Shown here: positions 17,203 to 26,066 of the stretch, in pieces
Layout: the number at the start of each line of letters is the position of its first letter
Numbering within the stretch: the first letter of the stretch is position 1
Assembly (NCBI GenBank): GCA_965204295.1
Contig: OZ241973.1
Location: forward strand, 558,001-622,000
Direction: 5' to 3'
Source of the DNA: JAWKWH01 sp965204295
Lineage (GTDB): Bacteria; Pseudomonadota; Alphaproteobacteria; Rhizobiales; Rhizobiaceae
Length of the DNA stretch: 64,000 bases
Notes under the pieces: model-generated
Seen by the model: the letters and a program-made list of their open reading frames with translations, nothing else
What the model was told of the DNA's origin: nothing
Database searches by the model: none
Made by a program: the position numbers and the translations under genes

Positions 17203-18972
17203 TCAGGCCATTGAACGAAGCCATTGGGCGACCTGTTCCAGCGGGGCGTGAAAGTCAAGATGGTTCGGTTCCCGTTCGTGCATGGGAGATGGCGGACCAC
17301 CGTCATCTTCGATTGCCAGGTCGTAGTCGTGATTCAGCGCGTTGGCCAGACAGGCGAAGGCCGCCGTCCCTCCCCTTGGGGGAAACAATTCAAGCACCCG
17401 GCATCCTTCCGGCGCGAACAGAATATTGGTCAGTCCCGCGCCATGCGCGCCGACAACCGCCTCCGCCTCGCTGAACGCTTCGATTTGCTCTTCGAAGCTG
17501 TGCCGGCCGGGATCAAACACCTCGAAGCTGTCAAGCAGATTCACGAGTTCCGTCTCATTTTGAACGACACGCTTGTTCGTGCGCGGGATGTAGAGTTTCC
17601 GGCGCGGTTTGCGCACGGGCAATCTTGAGCGCCACCATCCGATCAGATCCGGGTGGCAAAGTTGCATCGGATGACGGAGCGTTCCGATGATGGCGCTGTC
17701 CGGGACCAGAAGTTTCTCGAACCGCCAGACGGGCCTCGCCGCCGCTTCGATTACGGTTCTGTCCGAATACCCGAGGAACGCCAGGCTTTCCGCCATGAAG
17801 TCATGCCGCACCCTGTTGTTGCAGACGATATTTTCGAACGGGCCCGCGTGTTCGCACAATGAAAGTCTGGGCAGCCAGTCCAGCAGCCAATGGCAGTAAT
17901 TGCCGCCGCGGAAACGGTCGCCGATAAAGGCTGAAACTCCAGGTATGTCCCTCCCCCCCGGGGGGGGGTAATCTTTGAGCAGGTCCTTTATTCTCTCGTT
18001 CAGGAACGCCAGAAGCGGATCGGAGCACTCACGGATAAAGCCGCCGTCCGCATCGAAAAAGAATTTGTGCGACCCCGCAAACACTGCCGTGCAATTCGTC
18101 AGGGTGTGCAGTTTTACTTCAGGTGAGCGGCAAACCGGTCCGTAGCCCGACAGAGCCTGTTCGATCGATGTCGGATAGCGCGGCTTTGCAGGGATCGAGT
18201 AAGATATTCGCCGTTCGGAAAGGACAGTTTGTGGGGAACCGAAGAACAGGCCGTGGCGTTTTGCGATTTTGACGATCTGCCGTTCCCGTGATATATCCTC
18301 AACGTAAAGATAGTAATCGGGCAGGAGCTTGGCTAGGCCATCCACATCGCCCGCGTCCGACATTTTGGCGATGACCTCCCATCGCAGTTTCATCCTGGCA
18401 CGATCGGGAATGGGGCTGTCGAGCGCCTCCATCGCCAGTTCGCGGGCTCCTTCAAGTCCCTCCGTTTTCAACAGCAGCAGGGCTTTTCGGTACTTTATCC
18501 ATGCTACCGCCTCTTCGTGTTTCGCATATCTTCTCCGCGCCTCCTCAAGGGTCGCAAGGGCCTTCGCATATTCGCCCGCATCTGAAAGTCGTTTGGCAGT
18601 ATCCAAAGCGTACCGCCATACGGGAAGAGGCGGAGGTTTCGGTTTCGCCCCATGGGGGGCTGTGCCGTCATCGGTCCCGCCGCTCCGTTCAATGGCGCCT
18701 GGCGCGATATCGGTCAGCTTATGCAGCAGGGCTTTTCGGTGCTTTATCCATGCTACCGCCTCTTCGTTTTTCGCATATCTTCTCCGCGCTCCCTCAAGGG
18801 TCGCGAGGGCCTTCGCATATTCGCCCGCATCTGAAAGTCGTTTGGCAGTATCCACAGCGTACCGCCATGCGGGAAGAGGCGGAGGTTTCGCCCCATGGGG
18901 GGCTGTGCCGTCATCGGTCCCGCCGCTCCGTTCAATGGCGCCTGGCGCGATATCGGTCAGCTTATTCGGCAT
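17203..18972 (-). CDS. GT61 family glycosyltransferase with duplicated N-terminal helical repeat (copy A)
   Basis: 589 residues. The C-terminal part is a GT61/DUF563 domain: FRGGNYCHWLLDWLPRLSL, KLYIPRTNKRVVQNE and the signature VVGAHGAGLTNILFAPEGC. Such enzymes build capsule or other surface glycans. The N-terminus is two consecutive copies of an 81-83 residue helical (TPR-like) unit starting KLTDIAPGAIERSGG, with DTAKRLSDAGEYAKALATLE; the sister gene at 21.9 kb has one. A C7-G9 run (17953-17968) encodes YPPPGGR. ATG 18972 (MPNKLTD) starts right at the first unit. First residues and body are very close to copy B. Confidence 0.85.
   Translation of the reverse strand: MPNKLTDIAPGAIERSGGTDDGTAPHGAKPPPLPAWRYAVDTAKRLSDAGEYAKALATLEGARRRYAKNEEAVAWIKHRKALLHKLTDIAPGAIERSGGTDDGTAPHGAKPKPPPLPVWRYALDTAKRLSDAGEYAKALATLEEARRRYAKHEEAVAWIKYRKALLLLKTEGLEGARELAMEALDSPIPDRARMKLRWEVIAKMSDAGDVDGLAKLLPDYYLYVEDISRERQIVKIAKRHGLFFGSPQTVLSERRISYSIPAKPRYPTSIEQALSGYGPVCRSPEVKLHTLTNCTAVFAGSHKFFFDADGGFIRECSDPLLAFLNERIKDLLKDYPPPGGRDIPGVSAFIGDRFRGGNYCHWLLDWLPRLSLCEHAGPFENIVCNNRVRHDFMAESLAFLGYSDRTVIEAAARPVWRFEKLLVPDSAIIGTLRHPMQLCHPDLIGWWRSRLPVRKPRRKLYIPRTNKRVVQNETELVNLLDSFEVFDPGRHSFEEQIEAFSEAEAVVGAHGAGLTNILFAPEGCRVLELFPPRGGTAAFACLANALNHDYDLAIEDDGGPPSPMHEREPNHLDFHAPLEQVAQWLRSMA
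17953..17968. repeat. C7-G9 run inside GT61 copy A
   Basis: Sixteen bases of C then G in the middle of the catalytic region. The same site in copy B (22679-22693) is C6 GGGGG A GGGG, so length and interruption differ while frame is kept in both. Confidence 0.85.
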
Positions 18973-19461
18973 ACGATTGTCCGGTTGTCTTCCTTCGCGA
19001 AATCGCGCGTCGGGAAGCGTGATCCATTAAAGGCGGCGGCGGGATGACGCAACCCGTCGAGATTCCGTTTTGCGCGGATGCGGGGAGCCCGCTATTGCGG
19101 CGTTCCGCCAAACGGGAACGCGCAAAACGCGCACGTTCCAACGCCGCCGGTATTTTGCGCCGCACCGCTTGCAATTGCCGGCGGCAATCGCTAGGAAACA
19201 CTCCGTCGCGCAGCGGCGCCAAGGCCGTTGAAACCGGGTTGGCGGACACGATGCGACAAACCGGAAGACCGGCGAAGGCGGACGGCATGTTGCCGGAAAC
19301 GGCTACCGGCGCGGGCGGGAACTCTTGTACGGGAACCGGCAGTGTTGTCGTGAAAACGCCGGGGGCCATCGCCATGAAGGCGAGCCGATCGGTTGTCATC
19401 TCCGGCGCCGCCGTGTATCCGCCTGCCGGTCAGCCCAAATTCCTTCAAGGCGCAGCGCAGC
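18973..19461. other. 489-base stretch between GT61 copy A and the ankyrin-sulfotransferase
   Basis: Bases up to about 19314 are the upstream part of the long direct repeat and recur before GT61 copy B. Open frames exist on both strands but none resembles a known protein. The stretch 19315-19461 is unique. No terminator or promoter could be assigned with confidence. Confidence 0.5.
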
Positions 19462-21276
19462 CTAGACTTGAAGGAAAACGTCCATCTCTTCCATGATTTC
19501 ATCCGCGTTCTCGATCATGGCGCCAATATCGGAGGGAGAGCTTTTTTCAAGCTTTTCTTCAAAAGCCAGGTTTGCGACACCCAGCCGCTCCAGCAGCCTG
19601 GGATACTGAAGAAATATCTCTTCATATGATATTTTCAGCGGATTATCAAGTAAATCAACGACCGATTTCAGGTAATGTTTCTGTTTCTCGATAAATTTTC
19701 TTAGGTCTTGTTTATCAATACTCAATTTCGGTGTTTCAAGCTTGGTCGCCGCCACATGCAGCGGGGTGTTGCCAAAATCGTTCCGTGCGCCCGGATTCGC
19801 ACCCGCCTCCAGCAACGCATCGATAACCCTGAGGTAGCCCTTGCCCGCCGCCCAGTGCAGCGGGGTGCTTGCACAGCCGTTCCGCGCGTTCGAGTCCGCG
19901 CCCGCCTTGAGCAACGCATCGACGACTTCGAACCGACCCGTGACCGCCGCCCAATGCAGCGGGGTGTAGCCAAGGCCGTTCCGCGCGTTCGGCTTCGCGC
20001 CCGCCTTGAGCAACGCATCGACGACTTCGAGCCGACCCGTGACCGCCGCCCAATGCAGCGGGGTGTAGCCAAGGCCGTTCCGCGCGTTCGGGTCCGCGCC
20101 CGCCTTGAGCAACATATCGACGACCCTGACGCGTCCCTTGCCCGCCGCCCAATATAGCGGCGTGTCGCCGGGGCCGTTCCGCGCGTTCGGATCCGCGCCC
20201 GCCTTGAGCAACGCATCGACGGCATCGATGTGGTCCATGGCCGCCGCCCAATGCAGCGGGGTGTAGCCGTCTTCGCCTCCCGCGACCGGATTCGTCACCG
20301 CCGTGAAAAACGCATCGACGGCCTCGACATAGCTCTTGTCCACCGCCACATGCGGCCGGGCGTACGGGCCCGCGCCCGCCTCCAGCAACGCGTCGACGAC
20401 CTTGACGCGCCTTTTGGCTGCCGCCCATTGCAACGGGGTGTGGCCGTCTTGGCCTTCCGCGACCGGATCCGCGCCCGCCTCCAGCAACATACCAACGACC
20501 CTGGGACGACCCTTGCCCGCCGCCCAATGCAGCGGAGTATCCTTGCCTCCCCCGTCCGGGTCCGCGCCCGCCTTGAGCAACTTGTCGACGATATCGACAT
20601 AGCCCATGACCGCCGCCCAATGCAGCGGCGTGTAGCCAACGCCGCTCCGCGCGTCCGGGTCCGCGCCCGCCTCAAGCAACGCATCGACGGCATCGATGTG
20701 GTCCATGACCGCCGCCCAATGCAGCGGCGTGTAGGCGTCTTCGCCTCCCGCGGCCGAATCCTCGCGCGTCTCGAACAACGCATCGACGGCCTCGACATAG
20801 CTCTTGTCCATCTTGTGGTCCGCGCCGGGAATAGATTCCATATGTCGAATTTTGAAATGCCCCATTCGATGGGCGCTGACATAGCTTGCAAATTGATCGT
20901 GTCGATAGAGAATAATCGGAACTATATCGCGGGATTGAAAATATTGAAGATACTTATCGCGATTGTCGCTAAGAAAAATGTCTTCGAGAACGATTTTGAA
21001 TCCAATCGCGGGATAATCGAAATTCCAGACATACTCTTCCAAAAATCTTTCGAAATTCTGCGATTTCAGAGTTAGAAGCGACTCCACCACGTCGCGGGGC
21101 GATCGTTTCAATGAAACGTTATCGACGGGAATCAACCCGTTGATCCAGCCACGCGACAACACCTCCCCGTGGCAGATGATTTCAGGGTGCGAATTCAAGG
21201 AGTGCTCAAGCAGGGTCGAGCCGCTGCGCGCCTGGCAGATTATTACGAACCGTTGTCGCGTTGAACGTGAAGTCAT
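19462..21276 (-). CDS. Sulfotransferase with a large ankyrin-repeat domain inserted in the catalytic fold
   Basis: 604 residues from the ATG at 21276 (GGACAGGATC upstream). Residues 10-145 are an Stf0-like sulfotransferase N-half: phosphosulfate loop ICQARSGSTLL (14-23), then YRHDQFASYVSAHRMG (124-139) at the 3'-phosphate site. Residues about 157-518 hold ten canonical TPLHWAA ankyrin repeats plus two degenerate DKSYVEAVDA units. Residues 519-604 return to sulfotransferase: DLRKFIEKQ, LKISYEEIFLQYPRLLERLGV, and KSSPSDIGAMIENADEI. Removing the ankyrins leaves about 240 residues, a normal sulfotransferase size. Would use PAPS from cysD/cysNC. Flanked by 2.2-2.4 kb direct repeats. Frame could also start at 21375. 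Confidence 0.85.
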   Translation of the reverse strand: MTSRSTRQRFVIICQARSGSTLLEHSLNSHPEIICHGEVLSRGWINGLIPVDNVSLKRSPRDVVESLLTLKSQNFERFLEEYVWNFDYPAIGFKIVLEDIFLSDNRDKYLQYFQSRDIVPIILYRHDQFASYVSAHRMGHFKIRHMESIPGADHKMDKSYVEAVDALFETREDSAAGGEDAYTPLHWAAVMDHIDAVDALLEAGADPDARSGVGYTPLHWAAVMGYVDIVDKLLKAGADPDGGGKDTPLHWAAGKGRPRVVGMLLEAGADPVAEGQDGHTPLQWAAAKRRVKVVDALLEAGAGPYARPHVAVDKSYVEAVDAFFTAVTNPVAGGEDGYTPLHWAAAMDHIDAVDALLKAGADPNARNGPGDTPLYWAAGKGRVRVVDMLLKAGADPNARNGLGYTPLHWAAVTGRLEVVDALLKAGAKPNARNGLGYTPLHWAAVTGRFEVVDALLKAGADSNARNGCASTPLHWAAGKGYLRVIDALLEAGANPGARNDFGNTPLHVAATKLETPKLSIDKQDLRKFIEKQKHYLKSVVDLLDNPLKISYEEIFLQYPRLLERLGVANLAFEEKLEKSSPSDIGAMIENADEIMEEMDVFLQV

Positions 21277-21560
21277 GATCCTGTCCGAATGCGTGTTCCG
21301 AAACCGTTGCGCCCACCTGACCGCGGACAGCCCGGTAACACGCCGGCGCAGATCGTTGAAACAGGCTTTCGTCATGCGGTTTTCCGGATCAAATACACGT
21401 CCCGGACCGGAATTCAACCAAAAACGGAACCCCTTTTCAATGCGGACAAAACCGATCGGCTCCAACAGGTCTTACGCGGGTTCGCTGCTCGCCGTCATCC
21501 GGTAAAGACGCCATGTGGCCGTGCCCGCCGGCATGAAAGCACGCGACGCCGGTATCCTGA

Positions 21561-21890
21561 TCATTCCGGGTTATGCGAATTCAGGCCCTGGATGGCGTGA
21601 AAACTCGTCGACGACGCGCGGCCCAGCGTCAGCACCGAGCACCCGTTTATCTTCGAAGCGAAAGAATGCGCCGCATCGTAGATTATGGGCACGCTCGCCG
21701 GCGCGCAGACCGATTCCAGCCCGGCATAATCGCAAGGCGCGCCGTAGACGTGAACGGCCAGAACCGCCGCCGTATCCTCGTCGATCTTTCCCATAGCGTA
21801 TCGATAACCGCCATATAGGTCGACTTCGGCGGCATTCGCGGTCTCGTCACGAATATGGGCGTGGAAAGCGGGGACGGATATCTGCTCATG
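21561..21890 (-). pseudogene. DegT/DnrJ/EryC1 aminotransferase fragment (copy B)
   Basis: Second copy of the 5' part of the 16.3-17.2 kb aminotransferase relic, with the same VLAVHVYGAPCDYAGLESV and PIIYDAAHSFASKING. It stops after TSFHAIQGLNSHNPE, where the direct repeat ends and unrelated sequence begins, so the catalytic lysine region is lost. It lies just downstream of GT61 copy B as copy A does of GT61 copy A. Confidence 0.75.
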
Positions 21891-23834
21891 CGTGTTTCAC
21901 AGTCCGATTTTTACAGCCGGCTTCCATGTCAGGCCACTGAACGAAGCCATTGGGCGACCTGTTCCAGCGGGGCGTGAAAGTCAAGGTCGTTCGGTTCCCG
22001 TTCGTGCACGGGAGACGGCGGACCACCGTCATCTTCGATTGCCAGGTCGTAGTCGTGATTCAGCGCGTTGGCCAGACAGGCGAAGGCATGCGTCCCTCCC
22101 CTTGGGGGAAACAACTCAAGCACTCGACATCCTTCCGGCGCGAACAGCAGATTGGCCAGTCCCGCGCCATGCGCGCCGACAACCGCCTCCGCCTCGCTGA
22201 ACGCTTCGATTTGTTCCTCGAAGCTGTGTCGGCCGGGATCGAACACCTCGAAGCCGTCAAGCAGATTCACGAGTTCCGTCTCATTTTGAACGACACGCTT
22301 GTTCGTGCGCGGGATGTAGAGTTTCCGGCGCGGTTTGCGCACGGGCAGTCTTGAGCGCCACCATCCGATCAGATCCGGGTGGCAAAGTTGCATCGGATGA
22401 CGGAACGTTCCGGCAGCGCTGTCCGGGACCAGAAGTTTCTCGAACCGCCAGACGGGCCTCGCCGCCGCTTCGATTACGGTTCTGTCCGAATACCCGAGGA
22501 ACGCCAGGCTTTCCGCCATGAAGTCATGCCGCAGCCCAATAATATTGTAGACGATATTTTCGAACGGGCCCGCGTGTTCGCACAATGAAAGTCTGGGCAG
22601 CCAGTCCAGCAGCCAATGGCAGTAATTGCCGCCGCGGAAACGGTCGCCGATAAAGGCTGAAACTCCAGGTATGTCCCTCCCCCCGGGGGAGGGGTAATCT
22701 TTGAGCAGGTCCTTTATTCTCTCGTTCAGGAACGCCGGAAGCGGATCGGAGCACTCACGGATAAAGCCGCCGTCCGCATCGAAAAAGAATTTGTGCAGCC
22801 CCGCAAACACTGCCGTGCAATTCGTCAGGGTGTGCAGTTTTACTTCAGGTGAGCGGCAAACCGGTTTGTAGCCCGCCAGAGCCTCCATGATCATTTTCGG
22901 ATAGCGCGGCTTTGCAGGGACCGAGTAAGATATTAGCCATTCGGAAAGGACAGTTTGTGAGGAAGCGGCTTCGCCGATTGCAACAGGTTCGGCAGGGTCG
23001 GAGGTCAGGCCATGGCGTTTTGCGATTTCGACGATCCGCCGTTGCCGTGACATATCCTCAATGTAAATATAGCAATCGGTCAGGAGCCCGGCCAGGCCGT
23101 CCACATCGCCCGCGTCCGACATTTTGGCGATGATCTCCCATCGCAGGTCCGACTTGGCAAGATCGGTAATGGGGCTGTCGAGCACCTCCATCGCCAGTTC
23201 GCGGGCTCCTTCAAGTCCCTCCGTTTTCAACAGCAGCAGGGCTTTTCGGCGCTTTATCCATCTTACTGCGTTTTTGTTTTTCGCATATTTTCTCCGCGCC
23301 TCCTCAAGGGTCGCAAGGGCCTTCGCATATTCGCCCGCATCTGAAAGTCGTTTGGCAGTATCCACAGCGTACCGCCATACGGGAAGAGGCGGAGGTTTCG
23401 GTTTCGCCCCATGGGGGGCTGTGCCGTCATCGGTCCCGCCACTCCGCCCAATGGCGCCTGGCGCGATATCGGTCAGCTTCTTCGGCATACGATTGTCCGG
23501 CTGTCTTCTTTCGCGAAATCGTGCGTCGGGAAGCATGATCCATTAAAGGCGGCGCCAGGATGACGCAACCCGTCGAGATTGCGTTTTGCGCGGATGCGGC
23601 GAGCCCGCTATTGCGACGGTTCCGCCAAACGGGAACGCGCAAAACGCGCACGTTCCAACGCCGCCGGTATTTCGCGCCGCACCGCTTGCAATTGCCGGCG
23701 GCAATCGCTAGGAAACACTCCGTCGCGCAGCGGCGCCAAGGCCGTTGAAACCGGGTTGGCGGACACGATGCGACAAACCGGAAGACCGGCACGGGGCGGA
23801 CGGCATGTTGCCGGAAACGGCTACCGGCGCGGGC
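21593..23834. repeat. Long direct repeat, copy B
   Basis: Same orientation as 16864-19314. Its right edge abuts the stop of the HpaI-type aldolase gene, so this copy probably sits at the ancestral site and copy A arose by duplication. Together the two copies bracket the ankyrin-sulfotransferase. Confidence 0.8.
21929..23488 (-). CDS. GT61 family glycosyltransferase (copy B)
   Basis: 519 residues, starting MPKKLTDIAPG. One N-terminal helical TPR-like unit followed by the GT61/DUF563 catalytic region with NYCHWLLDWLPRLS and VGAHGAGLANLLFAPEGC. Differs from copy A in the linker (TSDPAEPVAIGEAASS is extra here) and scattered substitutions (YKPVCRSPE, NNIIG-like region as YNIIGLRHD). The C/G tract at 22679 is interrupted by A. 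It is first of the long minus-strand glycan run that ends with gtrA at 8.07 kb. Likely a capsule or O-glycan transferase; acceptor unknown. Confidence 0.87.
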   Translation of the reverse strand: MPKKLTDIAPGAIGRSGGTDDGTAPHGAKPKPPPLPVWRYAVDTAKRLSDAGEYAKALATLEEARRKYAKNKNAVRWIKRRKALLLLKTEGLEGARELAMEVLDSPITDLAKSDLRWEIIAKMSDAGDVDGLAGLLTDCYIYIEDMSRQRRIVEIAKRHGLTSDPAEPVAIGEAASSQTVLSEWLISYSVPAKPRYPKMIMEALAGYKPVCRSPEVKLHTLTNCTAVFAGLHKFFFDADGGFIRECSDPLPAFLNERIKDLLKDYPSPGGRDIPGVSAFIGDRFRGGNYCHWLLDWLPRLSLCEHAGPFENIVYNIIGLRHDFMAESLAFLGYSDRTVIEAAARPVWRFEKLLVPDSAAGTFRHPMQLCHPDLIGWWRSRLPVRKPRRKLYIPRTNKRVVQNETELVNLLDGFEVFDPGRHSFEEQIEAFSEAEAVVGAHGAGLANLLFAPEGCRVLELFPPRGGTHAFACLANALNHDYDLAIEDDGGPPSPVHEREPNDLDFHAPLEQVAQWLRSVA

Positions 23835-23836
23835 TC
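23489..23836. other. 348-base stretch upstream of GT61 copy B
   Basis: Repeat-derived sequence almost identical to 18973-19314. It should contain the promoter for the glycan run, but no convincing -35/-10 pair is visible. No protein-like frame. Confidence 0.45.
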
Positions 23837-24607
23837 TTAGCCGATCGATCGCCGCGCCTGCGCGATCATGTTCTTCGCCCCGTCGGTCATGTAGCGCTGC
23901 TCGTTGCCGATGGCGAAAAACGTATACCCCATTCCAGCGAAGCGGCCGCATGATTCCGGGTCGGCCAGATACATGCCGGCGATCTTCCCCGCCGCCCTGG
24001 CCTTGCCGCCGATTTCGGCGACGGCCGGCATCATGTCCTCCAGCGCCGGGTTCATGGTCTTTCCGCCGGTCCAGGCGATCGAGAAATCGCCGGGCCCGAA
24101 AAAAGCGCCGTCGACTCCGTCCACCGCAAGGATGTCGTCGAGAACGGCGAGCGCCTCCCGCGTTTCGATCATCGCCAGCGCCAGCGTATCGTTATTGGCG
24201 CCGGCGAGATATCCGCCATTGTCGAAATCCTTCCGCAGGGCGCGTACGCGCATCGGCCCCCATGACCGGCCGCCCACGGGCGAGTATTTCATGGCGCCGG
24301 CGAAGGCTTCCGCGTCCGCCCGGCTGTTGATCATCGGTGCGACGACGCCGGCCGCGCCGAAGTCCAGCGCCCGGCTGGCCATGTCGTTGCGCCCGACCGG
24401 AATCCGGACGAACGGCGCCGCGCCGGCGCCGGCGACAAGCGTCATTCCGGTCAACACGCTCACCTCGTGGTGCCCGCCATGCTGCATGTCCAGAAGCACG
24501 GCGTCGAATCCCACAATCGCCATCGTCTCGGCGACCAGCGGTTCGGGTATCCCCGACCAGCCGCAAAACGCGGTCCTGCCCGCGCGCAGTTCGGCCACCA
24601 GAGGCAT
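23837..24607 (-). CDS. HpcH/HpaI family aldolase
   Basis: About 256 residues. The TIM-barrel aldolase family is shown by FCGWSGIPEPLVAETMA, FDAVLLDMQHGGHHE (metal-site region), RIPVGRNDMASRALDFGAAGVVAPMI, AMIETREALAVLDDI and DGAFFGPGDFSIAWT. These enzymes reversibly cleave 4-hydroxy-2-oxo acids to pyruvate and an aldehyde. The start MPLVAELRAG at 24607 is preferred because GGGAG lies ten bases upstream; an in-frame ATG at 24616 is too close to it. The usual EHGP motif reads QHGG here, as in a subgroup of the family. Confidence 0.88.
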   Translation of the reverse strand: MPLVAELRAGRTAFCGWSGIPEPLVAETMAIVGFDAVLLDMQHGGHHEVSVLTGMTLVAGAGAAPFVRIPVGRNDMASRALDFGAAGVVAPMINSRADAEAFAGAMKYSPVGGRSWGPMRVRALRKDFDNGGYLAGANNDTLALAMIETREALAVLDDILAVDGVDGAFFGPGDFSIAWTGGKTMNPALEDMMPAVAEIGGKARAAGKIAGMYLADPESCGRFAGMGYTFFAIGNEQRYMTDGAKNMIAQARRSIG

Positions 24608-24637
24608 GGCGCTCATTCTCCCGTTGTCGCGGCCTTG

Positions 24638-24961
24638 TCAGCCTTCGCCCTGAATCTCGCCGATGGCGCGCTCAAGCAGATCGTCCATCGTCCTGCGAAG
24701 CTGATGATCGGACCGGTCCACCCCGGCCGCGTCGAAATCCGCCCGCACCTTGCGGAATACATCGTCGTCGCCGGCCTCTTCAAAATCGGCGATCACGACT
24801 TCCTTCGCATAGGCTTCGGCGTCGTCGCCGCTTTTTCCCAGCAGTTCGGCGGCCCATAGTCCCAGCATTTTGTTGCGGCGCGCCATCGCCTTGAATTTCA
24901 GTTCCTCGTCATGCGCGAACTTGTTTTCGAATGCGTTTTGACGATCCTTCATCGTATTCAT
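24638..24961 (-). CDS. F1F0-ATPase zeta-type inhibitor (DUF1476)
   Basis: About 107 residues. NAFENKFAHDEELKFKAMAR and RNKMLGLWAAELLGKS are diagnostic of the alphaproteobacterial DUF1476 family, whose Paracoccus member is the zeta subunit that blocks ATP hydrolysis by F1 through its N-terminal segment. MNTMKDRQNAFE at 24961 or MKDRQ at 24952 are possible starts; GGAGG lies eleven bases before 24961. The place next to divergently oriented purC is common in alphaproteobacteria. Confidence 0.9.
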   Translation of the reverse strand: MNTMKDRQNAFENKFAHDEELKFKAMARRNKMLGLWAAELLGKSGDDAEAYAKEVVIADFEEAGDDDVFRKVRADFDAAGVDRSDHQLRRTMDDLLERAIGEIQGEG

Positions 24962-25230
24962 CAGCCAGATGTCCTCCGGTTTCGCCGAATCCCGTTTCCT
25001 CAATATGGACAACCGTGCAAGAAATCAAACGGCTTGACGACGCGGACGACCTGTTTTTCTCAAGACCGTTCGAAAACATGCCGAAATCGGTGGGCCTGCC
25101 GCTTTGGTCCATTGAGGTCGCCCGCCAATTCGTCTACAGACCGCCTTGCGCGGCCCCCGCCTGTCGGGCCGGCGCCGTGAAGTTTCCGCGAACCCGGCTC
25201 CATGGTTCGCCAAGCCGGAGATTCAATCGC

Positions 25231-26025
25231 ATGAACCGTCGCCGCCGCATCTACGAAGGCAAGGCCAAGATCCTCTATGAAGGCCCGGAGCCCGGTACGC
25301 TGGTGCAGTTTTTCAAGGACGACGCGACCGCCTTCAACAACAAGAAACACGAGATCGTCGATGGCAAGGGCGTGCTGAACAATCGCATCTCGGAGCATAT
25401 CTTCACGCACTTGAACAGGATCGGCATTCCGACCCATTTCATCAAGCGGCTCAACATGCGCGAGCAATTGATCCGGGAAGTCGAGATCGTCCCGCTTGAG
25501 GTGGTGGTGCGCAACATCGCCGCGGGATCGTTGTCGAAGCGTCTCGGCATCGAGGAAGGCGCCGTGTTGCCGCGTTCGATCATCGAATTCTATTACAAGG
25601 CGGACGCATTGGACGATCCGATGGTGTCCGAGGAGCACGTCACCGCGTTCGGTTGGGCGGCGCCGCAGGAAATCGACGATATCATGGCGCTCGCCATTCG
25701 GGTCAACGACTTCCTGTCCGGCCTGTTTTCGGGCGTCGGCATTCAGTTGGTCGATTTCAAGATCGAATGCGGACGCCGGTTCGAGGGCGACATGATGCGC
25801 ATCGTCGTCGCCGATGAAATTTCGCCGGATTCCTGCCGGTTGTGGGATATTTCATCGAACGAAAAGTTCGACAAGGACCGGTTTCGCCGCGACATGGGCG
25901 GTCTGGTCGAGGCTTATCGGGAGGTGGCGCGCCGCCTTGGGATCATCAACGAAAACGGCGGGACCAAGCCGAAGACCGGACCGGTTCTGGTCTCGTCGAA
26001 ACCGGACAATGACAGCATTCACTAG
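25231..26025 (+). CDS. purC: Phosphoribosylaminoimidazole-succinocarboxamide synthase (SAICAR synthetase)
   Basis: 264 residues. Begins MNRRRRIYEGKAKILYEGPE with the KAK nucleotide-binding strand, then KRLNMREQLIREVEIVPLEVV, NIAAGSLSKRLGIEEG and ADEISPDSCRLWD, all PurC signatures. It joins aspartate to CAIR in purine synthesis. GGAG lies ten bases before the ATG; an upstream open extension overlaps the zeta gene's promoter and is not PurC-like. Followed by purS and purQ on the same strand. Confidence 0.97.
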   Translation: MNRRRRIYEGKAKILYEGPEPGTLVQFFKDDATAFNNKKHEIVDGKGVLNNRISEHIFTHLNRIGIPTHFIKRLNMREQLIREVEIVPLEVVVRNIAAGSLSKRLGIEEGAVLPRSIIEFYYKADALDDPMVSEEHVTAFGWAAPQEIDDIMALAIRVNDFLSGLFSGVGIQLVDFKIECGRRFEGDMMRIVVADEISPDSCRLWDISSNEKFDKDRFRRDMGGLVEAYREVARRLGIINENGGTKPKTGPVLVSSKPDNDSIH

Positions 26026-26066
26026 GCTGAGACAATGACAGCGTTCGTTATGCGGATAGAAAACCC

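Larger units (their letters stand above)
16864..19314. repeat. Long direct repeat, copy A
   Basis: This block (truncated aminotransferase 5' part, GT61 gene and about 300 bases upstream of it) matches 21593-23834 in the same orientation. Left edge at TGGCGTGAAAACTCGTCG, right edge at GGCTACCGGCGCGGGC. Copy A is longer because the GT61 N-terminal unit is doubled. Boundaries were read by eye and may be off by a few bases. Confidence 0.8.

Noticed and set aside
19700..20830. Regularly spaced repeats that could suggest a CRISPR array
   Set aside because: Spacing is 99 bases and the repeats translate into ankyrin units in one frame; no short palindromic repeats with unique spacers and no cas genes.
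16864..23834. Composite transposon formed by the direct repeats
   Set aside because: The repeats carry no transposase, and no terminal inverted repeats or target duplications were visible; duplication by recombination explains them better.
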